Shown here piece after piece: positions 47,933-56,188 of a stretch of 64,000 bases of DNA; position 1 is the first letter of the stretch, and each line of letters begins with the position of its first letter. The position numbers and the translations under genes were made by a program. The stretch spans positions 1 to 64,000 of the forward strand of contig DAOTXN010000122.1 of the NCBI GenBank assembly GCA_034435435.1, written 5' to 3'. This DNA comes from DAOTXN01 sp034435435. GTDB lineage: Bacteria; Chloroflexota; Anaerolineae; S140-20. Under the pieces are notes generated by a model. That model did no database searches. It saw only the letters and a program-made list of their open reading frames with translations, and was not told the DNA's origin.

Positions 47933-48282
47933 GAGTTTCTTTCCGCCAACTGCTCGTGCGCCTGGGCTTTGAGCAGTATCATGATGTGTTCGATTTGCTC
48001 AATCTCGTCCAGCTCGGTCTGTTCTTCCAATGAGAGCAGTCCAGACTCATTCAACGCCAGCAGGCGGCGCAGGCGTCGTTGGGCCTTTTCAGAAACCTTC
48101 CAGGTCGCCACCCCAGCCGGTGAAGGGCCACTGGACAGGAAAGCAATAATCTCCGAAACAGTTTGCACGGCCGGCGTTTTGAACCCCGCCAGGCTCAACT
48201 CCAGCAGGGTCGGCAGCCACGGCGATAGAGGACGCAGCCGTTGCGCCAATCCATCTGGAACTTGCATCGTCATCTCTACCAT
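47929..48282 (-). CDS. Putative partner protein of the HNH nuclease
   Basis: A 117-residue protein starting at the ATG with GAGGAGG upstream (giving MVEMTMQVPDGL). It is mostly helical: LAQRLRPLSPWLPTLLELSL, SEKAQRRLRRLLALNESGLLSLEEQTELDEIEQIE. Leu-rich charged helices suggest a coiled-coil or DNA-linked protein. This pair, with ATGA overlap onto an HNH gene, recurs in cyanobacteria and Chloroflexota in my recollection, which suggests a conserved two-gene module, possibly toxin-antitoxin-like. No function is proven. Confidence 0.6.
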   Translation of the reverse strand: MVEMTMQVPDGLAQRLRPLSPWLPTLLELSLAGFKTPAVQTVSEIIAFLSSGPSPAGVATWKVSEKAQRRLRRLLALNESGLLSLEEQTELDEIEQIEHIMILLKAQAHEQLAERNS

Positions 48283-48323
48283 CCCGACCTCCTCTTCAAG
48301 TATACAAGACCGGGCTGCATGCG

Positions 48324-48587
48324 TCAAACGAACGAGACCGGCGCCAGCGTAACCAGCTCGTGGTGGGTTTGCTCGGTGGTCTGGCTCCAGCGCCAGGTGT
48401 CCTCGAACGCCGTCAGTTGGGCCGGGGCTTCGCGCCCGCTCTCGTCCTTGAACAGCACGTTGTACGAGCGGTTCGAGTTGAACGGCGGGTCCAGGTAGAT
48501 CAGGTCCACGCTCTCCGCGTCGATATAGTCGCGCAGGATGCTCAGATTGTCGCCGTAAAACAGCGTGTTCCTGTTGATCGGTGGCAT
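48324..48587 (-). pseudogene. Duplicated 5' fragment of the DNA methyltransferase gene
   Basis: The ATG and about 80 codons are almost identical in DNA to the start of 45812-47461 (for example the DPPFNSNRSYN block is perfect in protein), roughly 90-95% by eye over 245 bp. After VTLAP the match ends and the frame stops. The fragment has motif IV but no motif I or recognition domain, so it cannot methylate. Fragment, 117-residue gene, HNH gene and full gene are in this order on one strand. Confidence 0.85.
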
Positions 48588-48601
48588 AGGCTCATTCCCA
48601 A

Positions 48602-51544
48602 TCACCAGCTCTCGCGCCGCTTGCGCCGCACGATGAGCAAAACAGCCATACCGATAAACACCGCCGAGGCCACGCCCATCCCGGCGGCGATGGTCCCCAC
48701 CGGCAGTTGCCTGGACTGTCGCGCCGCCGGCCATTCGCTGACCACGATCTGCGCGCCGACCGGGGCCGAGCTTTGCCCTTCGTCGTCCACGGCCTGGGCC
48801 ACAAACGTGTAAACGCCCGCCGCCGACAAGGTAAACGAAATCTCGGCGCCGAGGGTGTCTGTCCAGCCTTCCCCCAACCCTTCCACCCGGTAGCGATACG
48901 CCAACGGCGTCAACTGGTCGTCGTTTGCGCTCAAGCGGAACTGGATCGGCTGGCTCACATAGGCCCGCAACGCCCCCGGATGCTCGACCGGTCGCCCGGC
49001 CACCGCTGCGCCGTCCAGAACCAGGCGCGGTGGGCGGCTGATCACGCGCAGGCTGAACTGCACCGATGGGCCGTAGGCCAGCGCGTCGCTGCGGGCGGCG
49101 GCCGTAAAGGTATACACCCCGCCCGGCAACCCGGCATAAGTGAGCGCGGCCTGTTTGCCGCCCAACGCGCTGGCAGGAATCAATCGCCAATCGAGATCGA
49201 AACCTTCCAGCCGATAGCGGTACGCCAGTTGTTGCGCGCTCAAGGTCGGCGCGATGGCCGTCAGATCGATGCGGATGGCGTCGCGGCCCAACGTCAGCAC
49301 AACCGGGTCGCGGCCGTCAAAGGTTTTCCCCGCCGCCAGATGGGTCACCCCGTCCAGGCGCAGGCCGGGCGCGCGGGGCCGGTACAACGCCACGCCGGTC
49401 TCGCCGCTAAAGAGCAGGCTTCCCGCTGGACCGGGGCCGATGCGGCTCACCAGGCCCACGCCCGGCGCAAACGCCCGCCACTGCCCTCCGTCCGTCGCGT
49501 AGACTTGCTCGCCCACGGCGACCCACACCACCCCGTTGGCGTCCTCGTACAGCGCCGAGACGGCCCCTGCCGGCAGGCCATCCGCCGGGCCGACGCCATG
49601 CCAGCCCTCGTCGCCAGTGGGATCAAAAGTAAACAGGCCCAGCGGCGCGCCCAGCCAGACCAGTCCGCGGCTGTCGCGCAACAAAGCCAGCGGTGTTGGC
49701 CCCATGGCCGGGCTGGCCGCTTCGCTCAACACGGTCTGCCAACCGCCGCCGGGATTGAAACTCAGGTTAAAAGGCCGGCCGGGGGTGATCTCGGTTGTGA
49801 CCCACAGCTCGCCCAGGGCATCTTGCCACACGCGGCGCACGTGCAGCCCGGGCAGCGCGGCAAAAGTTTTCCAGGCGTCGCCGTCCCAGGTGTCCAGGCC
49901 GCGGTCGCCCGCCAGGTAGAGCGCGCCGTCGTTGGCGACGAGCATATCGGCGTAGACCCCGCCGCTCAAACCATCGCTGACGGTGTGGCTGGCCCAGACG
50001 TCGCCGTCCCATTGCATCACCCCGCCGCCCTCCCCCAACATCACGGCCCACAGATTCCCCGCCTGGTCGCCCGCGATGCGGTCGGGGCGCAAGGAGAGCG
50101 TATAGGAAACACGCCGCCCAGAATCGAGCGCGATGCGGTTGACGCCGCCCGGCGTCGCCGCCCACAGGCTGTCCTGTCCATCGCCCCACAGGTCACTGAC
50201 GCCGCCCGCCAGCAGCCCTTCGACCGGCGTCCATTGGGCGGCCTGGATGCCGCGAGCCGGGCGATAGCGCCACAGGCCGCCCGGCAGGCTCCGCCGCGGG
50301 TCGGCCGACAGACCCAGCCACAGGTCGTCGTTTTCGTCCAACCAGACATCACTGACGGCTGCGCCCTGGAACCCGGTCAGCGGATAGCGTTCCCAGGCGT
50401 CCAGCGCCACGTAGGTCAGCCCGCCGACGGGCGCGCCGCCCCCGGCCGGCTGAAAGTGGGTAGCAATCCACACCCCGGTAGTCCCGGCGGGCGAGAAATC
50501 GGTCACGTTGCCGGTGAGCGGGGGCGTGATGGCGCTCCAGCGTTGGCCGTCGAACAGGCTCAGACCGCCGCCGACGCCGTTGGCGTCGGCCACATGGCGC
50601 GCCCACACCCGCCCATATTCGTCCAAGCGCAACTCTGCCACAAAGCCGGCCGCCATGCCGTCGGCGCTGCTGAAATTGGTCCAGCGTCCCTCGGCAAAGC
50701 GGCGCACGTCGGGGCGGGGATTGTTGTTGTTAAAGGCGTTGCGCACCCACACCGCGCCGCTCGCGTCCACGACCCATAACGGCTCGTTGGTGGGGCCGGC
50801 GGCGGCGATGATCTCGACTTGCCGCTGCACCATGTCGAACAGGTTGAAATAGGTGGTCCAGTTGGCTCCGTCAAAGTAGCCGATCTGCCCGCTGTCGGTG
50901 GCGATCCATGCGCCGTCGTCCCACGTCCACACATAGACCGGCGCGCCGCGCGGCAGGTTGGGGTCGGCCCCAAAGGGCCGCCACACGCCGCCGGAATAGT
51001 ATCCGGCCCTGCCGCCCGCCAGCGTCCACACGCGCCCGCCCTCTTCGATGGCCCACAGCGGGCCGTCGGCGTTTACCTCGATGATGTGCTTGAAGGCGGT
51101 GCTGAGCGTTTCGGTGACGTTTTCGTAGGTGGTCCACACGTCGCCGTTGAACACACTGATGGCGCCGTCGGGATGCGCGACCCACACGTCGCCGGCGTCG
51201 TCGGTCCACAGGTGGCTGATAGCGTCGGCGGCCAATCCGTCGGCGCTGGAAAAGGTCTGCCACAGCAGGCCGGCGTCGCGCCCTTTGATCGTATAGCGGC
51301 TCAGGCCGGCGGGTGTGCCGATCCACAGCGAGCGGTCATCTTGAAGCAACGCGGTCACGCCATTGCTTTCCAGGCCATCAGCGTGGGTAAAGAAGGTCTG
51401 GCTTTCGTCGCCGCCGGAAGGGAGCGGCGGTTGGGCGACGACGGGTGAGCGAAGCCAAAGCATCAGCAAACCGACAGCTAGAATAGAAGCCAAACAAGGG
51501 ATAAACAAGACAGAGCGGTGTGTGGGCAGGCGCGACCGAGACAT
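48602..51544 (-). CDS. Extracellular Reg_prop/Y_Y_Y sensor-type protein without kinase
   Basis: A 980-residue protein with a signal peptide (AVGLLMLWLRSPVVAQ). Residues 45-700 contain about fourteen propeller repeats with the two-component regulator propeller signature (DGLESNGVTALLQDDRSLWIGTPAGL, DGLAADAISHLWTDDAGDVWVAH). Residues about 730-800 form a Y_Y_Y-like sandwich (YRYRLEGFDLDWRLIP.. LTYAGLPGGVYTFTAAAR), followed by a second one (RYRVEGLGEGWTDTLG). It ends with one membrane helix (IAAGMGVASAVFIGMAVLL, about 950-970) and RRKRRESW. In hybrid sensors this exact layout precedes a kinase, which is missing here. It may signal through a partner or only bind a ligand such as a glycan. Confidence 0.82.
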   Translation of the reverse strand: MSRSRLPTHRSVLFIPCLASILAVGLLMLWLRSPVVAQPPLPSGGDESQTFFTHADGLESNGVTALLQDDRSLWIGTPAGLSRYTIKGRDAGLLWQTFSSADGLAADAISHLWTDDAGDVWVAHPDGAISVFNGDVWTTYENVTETLSTAFKHIIEVNADGPLWAIEEGGRVWTLAGGRAGYYSGGVWRPFGADPNLPRGAPVYVWTWDDGAWIATDSGQIGYFDGANWTTYFNLFDMVQRQVEIIAAAGPTNEPLWVVDASGAVWVRNAFNNNNPRPDVRRFAEGRWTNFSSADGMAAGFVAELRLDEYGRVWARHVADANGVGGGLSLFDGQRWSAITPPLTGNVTDFSPAGTTGVWIATHFQPAGGGAPVGGLTYVALDAWERYPLTGFQGAAVSDVWLDENDDLWLGLSADPRRSLPGGLWRYRPARGIQAAQWTPVEGLLAGGVSDLWGDGQDSLWAATPGGVNRIALDSGRRVSYTLSLRPDRIAGDQAGNLWAVMLGEGGGVMQWDGDVWASHTVSDGLSGGVYADMLVANDGALYLAGDRGLDTWDGDAWKTFAALPGLHVRRVWQDALGELWVTTEITPGRPFNLSFNPGGGWQTVLSEAASPAMGPTPLALLRDSRGLVWLGAPLGLFTFDPTGDEGWHGVGPADGLPAGAVSALYEDANGVVWVAVGEQVYATDGGQWRAFAPGVGLVSRIGPGPAGSLLFSGETGVALYRPRAPGLRLDGVTHLAAGKTFDGRDPVVLTLGRDAIRIDLTAIAPTLSAQQLAYRYRLEGFDLDWRLIPASALGGKQAALTYAGLPGGVYTFTAAARSDALAYGPSVQFSLRVISRPPRLVLDGAAVAGRPVEHPGALRAYVSQPIQFRLSANDDQLTPLAYRYRVEGLGEGWTDTLGAEISFTLSAAGVYTFVAQAVDDEGQSSAPVGAQIVVSEWPAARQSRQLPVGTIAAGMGVASAVFIGMAVLLIVRRKRRESW

Positions 51545-51663
51545 GGAACAACTCCTGACCTAGAAGGGAAACGACCCTATGCCAATACTATATCACAGAA
51601 CGGGAAACGTGAAAAGGATAGAGTGGGATGGCAGAGAAGCGTCTATGGGGCAAATCCTGGGCT

Positions 51664-53223
51664 TTACCCCGTCTCGACCGCCCGATCGCCGCTCCAGGCT
51701 GTGCGGCGGCGTGAGCGCAACCGGCGGGCGCCCCATGCTTGCCAGACCCCCGCCAGCGCCGTCAGGCCAAACCCCCCCACGTAGAGCAACATAAAGGGAA
51801 CTGCATAAGAATTCCCCGCTCGCCACGCCGCTACTGCCGTCGTCAGGGCATATAGAGCCAATAGTCCCTCGCTCAGCGTAGATTTATCCAGCGGCAGGCG
51901 GTATGCGCTATCGCCCCATTGTCCTTCCTTGCCTTTTAACTGAAATTTCGGCGTGCGAACAAATTCCCCCCCGCGTCCGCGCAGCGCCTCCACGACCGCG
52001 CGCGTGTTGTTCAGTGCGATGCCGGCGCCCAGCAGAACCAGCGCCGGAAGATAGAGCATGCGACGCCGCCAATCGGGGTAGAGCGCCCGCTGGGCCAGCG
52101 CATAGACCAGCGGCGGGCCCAGGCTGGAGAAGCCCAGGTAGGCCATCGCCATAGGCAGGTGGGCGTCGCACGGGCTGAGAAAGAGAGGCAAAGAGCACAG
52201 CAACAGCACCAGCATCAGCGGATGGGCCAGATAACTGCTGAGATGTACCAGCGCCATCAGTTTTTGCGCGGCAGTAAGTCGGCGCGGCGAAAAAAGCGCC
52301 CCATCCGTGTCCATCTGTGTCCATCCGGGGTTCAAAATCGGTCGCCACAGCTTGCGCAGGCATTGAATCGAGCCTTTGGCCCAGCGGAACTGCTGGCGCT
52401 TAAAGGCCGACAGTTGCGGCGGCAGCTCGGCCGGAGCCGATACGTCGGGCAAGTACAGGCAGTCCCAACCCGCCAACTGGGCCCGATAGCTCAAGTCCAG
52501 GTCTTCGGAGATGGTGTCGGCGCTCCACCCGCCCACCGCGTCAATGCAGGCTCGCCGCCACACGCCGGCCGTGCCGTTAAAATTCATCAGCAGACCGGCC
52601 CGATTGCGCGCGGTCTGCTCGACCACGAAATGCCCATCCAGGGCCAGGCTTTGGGCGCGGGTCAGGGGCGAATAGTCGGCGTTGAGGTGCGCCCAGCGGG
52701 TCTGCGCCAGCCCCAGCCGAGGCCGCTCCAAAAAAGGCGGGATGGTGCGCCGCATAAAGTTGTCTGGGGGCAGAAAGTCGGCGTCAAAAATGGCGATGAA
52801 TTCACCCCGCGCACGAGCCAACCCAAAAGCCAAAGCGCCGGCCTTGTATCCACGCCGGTCGGGCCGGCGAAGCAGCTCGATGTCCACTCCACGCTGGCGG
52901 TGGAATTCGATTCGCGCACGGGCCAGGGCCGTAGTCTCGTCGTCCGAATCGTCCAACACCTGAATCTGTAGCCGGTCGCGGGGCCAATCCAGGGCGGTCG
53001 CGGCGTCGATCAGACGCTCGATGACGTGGCGCTCGTTGTAGATGGGGAGCTGGAGGGTGACGGTGGGGAAATCGGTAAATTGGTAAATTGGTAGATTGGT
53101 AATTGGTAAATTGGGGAGGGGAGTGCGGTGGCGCAGGTATAGCACGGCCAATATCAGCGAGTTCAAGCCATAGATTGCCAACCACACTCCGGCGATAACG
53201 TATAGCATGCTAATAAAGGTCAC
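51664..53223 (-). CDS. Cellulose-synthase-like GT2 membrane glycosyltransferase
   Basis: A 519-residue enzyme starting at GTG with AGGAG upstream. One N-terminal helix (LYVIAGVWLAIYGLNSLILAVLYL in two pieces, about 6-29), then the GT2 domain: LQLPIYNERHVIERLIDAA, DADFLPPD (D-x-D), TISEDLDLS (the E-D motif) and QQFRWAKGSIQ (the Q-x-x-R-W motif of processive synthases). Four helices follow. It probably makes or extends a beta-linked surface polysaccharide. An AT-rich repeat near the N-terminus is translated PNLPITNLPIYQF and another short repeat as WTQMDTDG. An adjacent cyclase may control it, but this is only neighbourhood. Confidence 0.88.
   Translation of the reverse strand: MTFISMLYVIAGVWLAIYGLNSLILAVLYLRHRTPLPNLPITNLPIYQFTDFPTVTLQLPIYNERHVIERLIDAATALDWPRDRLQIQVLDDSDDETTALARARIEFHRQRGVDIELLRRPDRRGYKAGALAFGLARARGEFIAIFDADFLPPDNFMRRTIPPFLERPRLGLAQTRWAHLNADYSPLTRAQSLALDGHFVVEQTARNRAGLLMNFNGTAGVWRRACIDAVGGWSADTISEDLDLSYRAQLAGWDCLYLPDVSAPAELPPQLSAFKRQQFRWAKGSIQCLRKLWRPILNPGWTQMDTDGALFSPRRLTAAQKLMALVHLSSYLAHPLMLVLLLCSLPLFLSPCDAHLPMAMAYLGFSSLGPPLVYALAQRALYPDWRRRMLYLPALVLLGAGIALNNTRAVVEALRGRGGEFVRTPKFQLKGKEGQWGDSAYRLPLDKSTLSEGLLALYALTTAVAAWRAGNSYAVPFMLLYVGGFGLTALAGVWQAWGARRLRSRRRTAWSGDRAVETG
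52301..52330. repeat. Intragenic CCATCCGTGTCCATC-type repeat
   Basis: CCATCCGTGTCCATCTGTGT followed by CCATCCGGGG, a tandem 12-mer like repeats dispersed between genes elsewhere (recollection). Translated in frame within a loop of the GT2 synthase. Confidence 0.6.
53070..53114. repeat. Intragenic AATTGGTAA tandem repeat
   Basis: Five degenerate 8-10 bp units of GGTAAATT type. They are AT-rich in a GC-rich gene and are translated in frame near the N-terminus of the GT2 synthase. A relative lies inside the PMT gene at 33560-33640. Confidence 0.7.
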
Positions 53224-53244
53224 ACACGTTGCTCCTGCAAGACG

Positions 53245-53285
53245 AAAGACGAAGGACAGACGGCTTGGCTTCGTCCTTCGTCTTT
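53245..53285. repeat. Hairpin of the GACGAAGGAC family
   Basis: AAAGACGAAGGAC and GTCCTTCGTCTTT form a 13-bp stem around 15 nt between the cyclase stop codon and the GT2 start. It could limit read-through between the two minus-strand genes. No long T run follows in the direction of transcription. Confidence 0.65.
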
Positions 53286-53301
53286 TGGCTTTGGTCGTGA
53301 T

Positions 53302-55068
53302 TTACTTGAGATCGATCAATTCAAAGATGTGCTCGACGGCCTCGCGCCCCTTGACGCGAATCGGTTCCAGCTCGCGGGCCACCACGTGATCCTTGACCAG
53401 CGCGTAGGTCGAGGAGCCGAGCAAAATTTGGTTGGGCGACGCATAGTCCTGCAAGCGCTTGGCCAGGTTCACGCTGTCGCCGATGATGGTATAGTTTTTG
53501 ATCTGCGCCGTGCCCACGTTGCCCACCACGGCGTCGCCGGTGTTGATGCCCACGCCAAAGCTCAACCGATAGGCCGGCTCGACCGTTTGGTGATAGGCCA
53601 GAATGTCGGCGCGCATGGCCAGCGCGGCCCGCGCGGCTCGCAGCGCGTGGGCTTCCTGATCCACCGGGGCGTTAAAAAAGGCCATCACCATGTCGCCCTG
53701 AAATTTGTCGAGCGTGCCTTCCTGCATCAAGACCGCCTCGGCGCCCAGCGATAGATAGCGGTTGAGCACGTCCATCAAGCGTTCCGGATCCAGGTGCTCG
53801 CTGAAGGTCGTAAACCCCCGGATGTCGGCGAAAAAGGTGGTGACGGTGCGGCGCTCACCCCCTAGCCGCAGCTTTTCCGGGTCGGCCAGCAGTTGCTCGG
53901 CCACCTGCGGGGCCAGGTAGCTCATCAACACGTCGCGGATGTAGCGCGTGCGGGCCTCTAGCTGGCGGCGCTCGGTCAGGTCGTCCACGACAATCGCCAC
54001 ACCGGTGGTGGTGTGATTGGCGTCTTTGAGCGGCGACAGGCTCAGGCTGAGGTTGACCGTACCTCGCTGAGGCAGCTCCTGCTGAACCTCCCAGCCGGTG
54101 ACCGGCTCATCGCGCGTTTTGACGGCCTGGAGCAAAGGGATGATCTGGTCGCGCAAGGGTCGCAATACTTCGGAATAGGACGTCCCTTCGGCTTGCGCAG
54201 CCGGCAAGCCCAGAATACGCTCGGCCGCTCGATTGAACAGCGTCACCTGGTCTTGAAAGTTGGTAGTGATGACCCCGCTGGTGATGGAGGCAAAGATATT
54301 GTCCATCAAGTTCTTGGCGTTGGCTACGCTGGCAAACAGGCGTGCGTTGTCGATGGCGATGGCGGCCTGATTGGCAAATGCGGTCAACACGTCGCGGTGT
54401 CGCTCGCCGAAAAGCCCCGAACGGATGCGATTATCCGCGTAAATCACGCCAGTCACCTGGTCTTTGAGGCGCAACGGCACACACAGGATCGAGCGCAGAT
54501 TGTAACTGACCACGCTCTCCTGGGCGCTGAAGCGGGGGTCCTCTTGAGCGTTGGTCGTGACCACCGGCTCGCCCTGGTCGGCCACGCGCTGCACAATCGT
54601 GCGACTGATGTCGAAGGACGAGCCTTCAATCGTCTCGCGGTCCATGTTGCGGGCGATGCGATACTCTAGCTCGCCTTTGTGGTTCTTGAGCATCAGGAAA
54701 CCGCGCTCCGCCTGGGTGAGCTGGATGATCTGGTCCATCACCTGGTTGAGCACTTGCTCCAGGTCCAGCGACGAGTTGACCACCTGTGTGACGTGCAGCA
54801 GCGCTTCCATCTCGCTGCGGTCGCGTTGTTGGTTTTGCAGGCCCCGGCTCAATCGGGTGACGGCGGCCTGAACGCGTGGCATCAGCGCGTTTATCTCGGC
54901 CAACGACTGATTGAGTTGCGCCTGAGGAGTGGCCGGACGAACGGGTCCCATTTGCGCCAACGCTGTGCGCTGGCGCTCGATAGTGCTGCTTAGAATCTTC
55001 AGACTCTCTTGCAACGTCGCCAAGTCATCCTGGGCGATGATTTGCGTCGTGCTGGCTATACCACTCAC
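53302..55068 (-). CDS. GAF-PAS class III adenylate cyclase
   Basis: A 588-residue soluble protein starting at GTG with AGGAG upstream. An N-terminal coiled coil (about 15-85) leads to a GAF domain (about 90-240; LDLEQVLNQVMDQIIQLTQAERG in two pieces) and a PAS domain (about 255-370). The C-terminal cyclase domain (about 400-575) has FFADIRGF with metal Asp, LDKFQGDMVMAFF with the adenine-specifying Lys and second Asp, and IGDSVNLAKRLQ with Asp, Asn and Arg of the transition-state site. All key residues for an active homodimeric adenylate cyclase are there. It makes cAMP in response to a GAF or PAS ligand. Expressed from a TATAAT promoter about 95 nt upstream. Confidence 0.92.
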   Translation of the reverse strand: MSGIASTTQIIAQDDLATLQESLKILSSTIERQRTALAQMGPVRPATPQAQLNQSLAEINALMPRVQAAVTRLSRGLQNQQRDRSEMEALLHVTQVVNSSLDLEQVLNQVMDQIIQLTQAERGFLMLKNHKGELEYRIARNMDRETIEGSSFDISRTIVQRVADQGEPVVTTNAQEDPRFSAQESVVSYNLRSILCVPLRLKDQVTGVIYADNRIRSGLFGERHRDVLTAFANQAAIAIDNARLFASVANAKNLMDNIFASITSGVITTNFQDQVTLFNRAAERILGLPAAQAEGTSYSEVLRPLRDQIIPLLQAVKTRDEPVTGWEVQQELPQRGTVNLSLSLSPLKDANHTTTGVAIVVDDLTERRQLEARTRYIRDVLMSYLAPQVAEQLLADPEKLRLGGERRTVTTFFADIRGFTTFSEHLDPERLMDVLNRYLSLGAEAVLMQEGTLDKFQGDMVMAFFNAPVDQEAHALRAARAALAMRADILAYHQTVEPAYRLSFGVGINTGDAVVGNVGTAQIKNYTIIGDSVNLAKRLQDYASPNQILLGSSTYALVKDHVVARELEPIRVKGREAVEHIFELIDLK

Positions 55069-55107
55069 TATCTCACTCCTAACCTAGACAGGGGCCTACA
55101 GGCTCAT

Positions 55108-55158
55108 CACAGATGGCGCGGAATCTTTTTCAATCCGTGCAATTCGTGAAATCCGTGG
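55108..55158. repeat. Second CACAGATT / AATCCGTGG family repeat
   Basis: CACAGATGGCGCGGAATC and AATTCGTGAAATCCGTGG match the repeat at 39721-39781 in part. It sits in the leader between the promoter and start of the cyclase gene. Confidence 0.6.
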
Positions 55159-55169
55159 TTTATTGGCTC

Positions 55170-55198
55170 ATTATACTTCAGGACGGCGCACTGAGCAA
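55170..55198 (-). promoter_or_regulatory. Predicted cyclase promoter, TTGCTC-17-TATAAT
   Basis: Minus-strand TTGCTC and perfect TATAAT with 17-nt spacing. The transcript would include the inverted repeat at 55108 in its 95-nt leader. The -35 overlaps the 3' region of the SH3 gene by nearness only. Confidence 0.5.
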
Positions 55199-55207
55199 TG
55201 TATACGC

Positions 55208-56188
55208 TCACGGCAGCGGCACGAGCAGCACCTCAACGCCAACCCGTTCAGCCGCCCAGCCCACGTGCCCCTGGCCGTCGTCTACTTTCCACCACACCAG
55301 GTTGTCGGCTTGCTGCGGCCCTTCCAAAATGGTGACAACGGTTCCATCGCTCAATTGGGCGATGGCTTCGCCGCCCAGGCCGGGATCGGCGCGCAAGTTG
55401 ATGAACTGGTAGCGCGTCGTGACCCGCGCCCGCCCGCCGACGGTCGGCGAGGGTATGCCGCCTTCGGGCGTGGCGGTGGGTGTCAGCACTGCCGTGGCCG
55501 TCAGAATCGCCGTGGGTTCGGGCGGGGTGGTTGCTGTTGGAGCAGCCACGGTCGGAGTCAGCGTGGGCGTCGGCGTGACGGTTGCTTCGGGCGGGGGCGC
55601 TGCCAGCGGCGGCGATTGGTCTGTCCAATCCAGCGGCACGAGCCAGGTCTCGCCGCCAAAAGCTTCGACTACCCAGCCGATCTTGCCTGCGCCGCCGTCC
55701 ACGCTCCACCAGCGCAGGTCGCCCACGTCTTCTGGCCCGTCGATCACGTCAACTTCCGCGCCGCCCACCAACTGCGTGATGACCGTGCTGCCGCTCAGCG
55801 TGGGTTGGTCGCGCAGGTTAAGCCCCAGTCCATCGCTGATGTTGACCCGCGCTCGCACGCCGGTGGTGATGACCTCCGGCGGAGGGCGCAAGGTCGCGGT
55901 GGGCATGGGTGTGTCGGTGGGAGGGAGGGTGGGTCTGAGCGTCGGCGTGGATGGCCTGACCGTCGCCGTGTTGGCGGGCGCCGTCAGCGGCGGCGTGGTG
56001 CTCTCCAGGGTGCTGGCGACCTGCATCGCTGTCGTGGTTGCTTCCACGGCCGGAGTGGTGTCCTTGTCTCGTAGCACCAGCGCGTAAAAGAGGTAAAATA
56101 GTCCCCCCAATATAAGCGCGAGGACCATCACACCAACAATGACCACGATGCCGCGTCTGGGAGATGAAGATTGCCCTACGCCATACAT
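55208..56188 (-). CDS. Membrane-anchored double SH3-domain protein
   Basis: A 326-residue protein. One membrane helix (GIVVIVGVMVLALILGGLFYL in two pieces, about 13-40) anchors it, with the rest outside. Thr/Pro linkers separate two bacterial SH3 modules (about 110-180 and 250-326) with the marks ARVNISDGLGLNLRDQPTL, VDVIDGPEDVGDLRWWSV and VTILEGPQQADNLVWWKVD; both have the R-x-x-P and W-W-x-V features. They probably bind peptidoglycan or wall polymer. AGGAGG precedes the ATG. The two modules are paralogous to each other. The end VLLVPLP loosely recalls, but does not match, the YLPLVLK tail. Confidence 0.82.
   Translation of the reverse strand: MYGVGQSSSPRRGIVVIVGVMVLALILGGLFYLFYALVLRDKDTTPAVEATTTAMQVASTLESTTPPLTAPANTATVRPSTPTLRPTLPPTDTPMPTATLRPPPEVITTGVRARVNISDGLGLNLRDQPTLSGSTVITQLVGGAEVDVIDGPEDVGDLRWWSVDGGAGKIGWVVEAFGGETWLVPLDWTDQSPPLAAPPPEATVTPTPTLTPTVAAPTATTPPEPTAILTATAVLTPTATPEGGIPSPTVGGRARVTTRYQFINLRADPGLGGEAIAQLSDGTVVTILEGPQQADNLVWWKVDDGQGHVGWAAERVGVEVLLVPLP

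Noticed and set aside
48588..49190. An upstream extension of the methyltransferase fragment frame
   Set aside because: It lies in another frame of the sensor-type propeller gene and has no homology-like motifs; the fragment begins at its own ATG.
55208..56188. The SH3 protein as a further carrier of the YLPLVLK tail
   Set aside because: It ends VLLVPLP, without the Tyr-Leu-Pro-Leu core and basic end; it is the last strand of the SH3 module.
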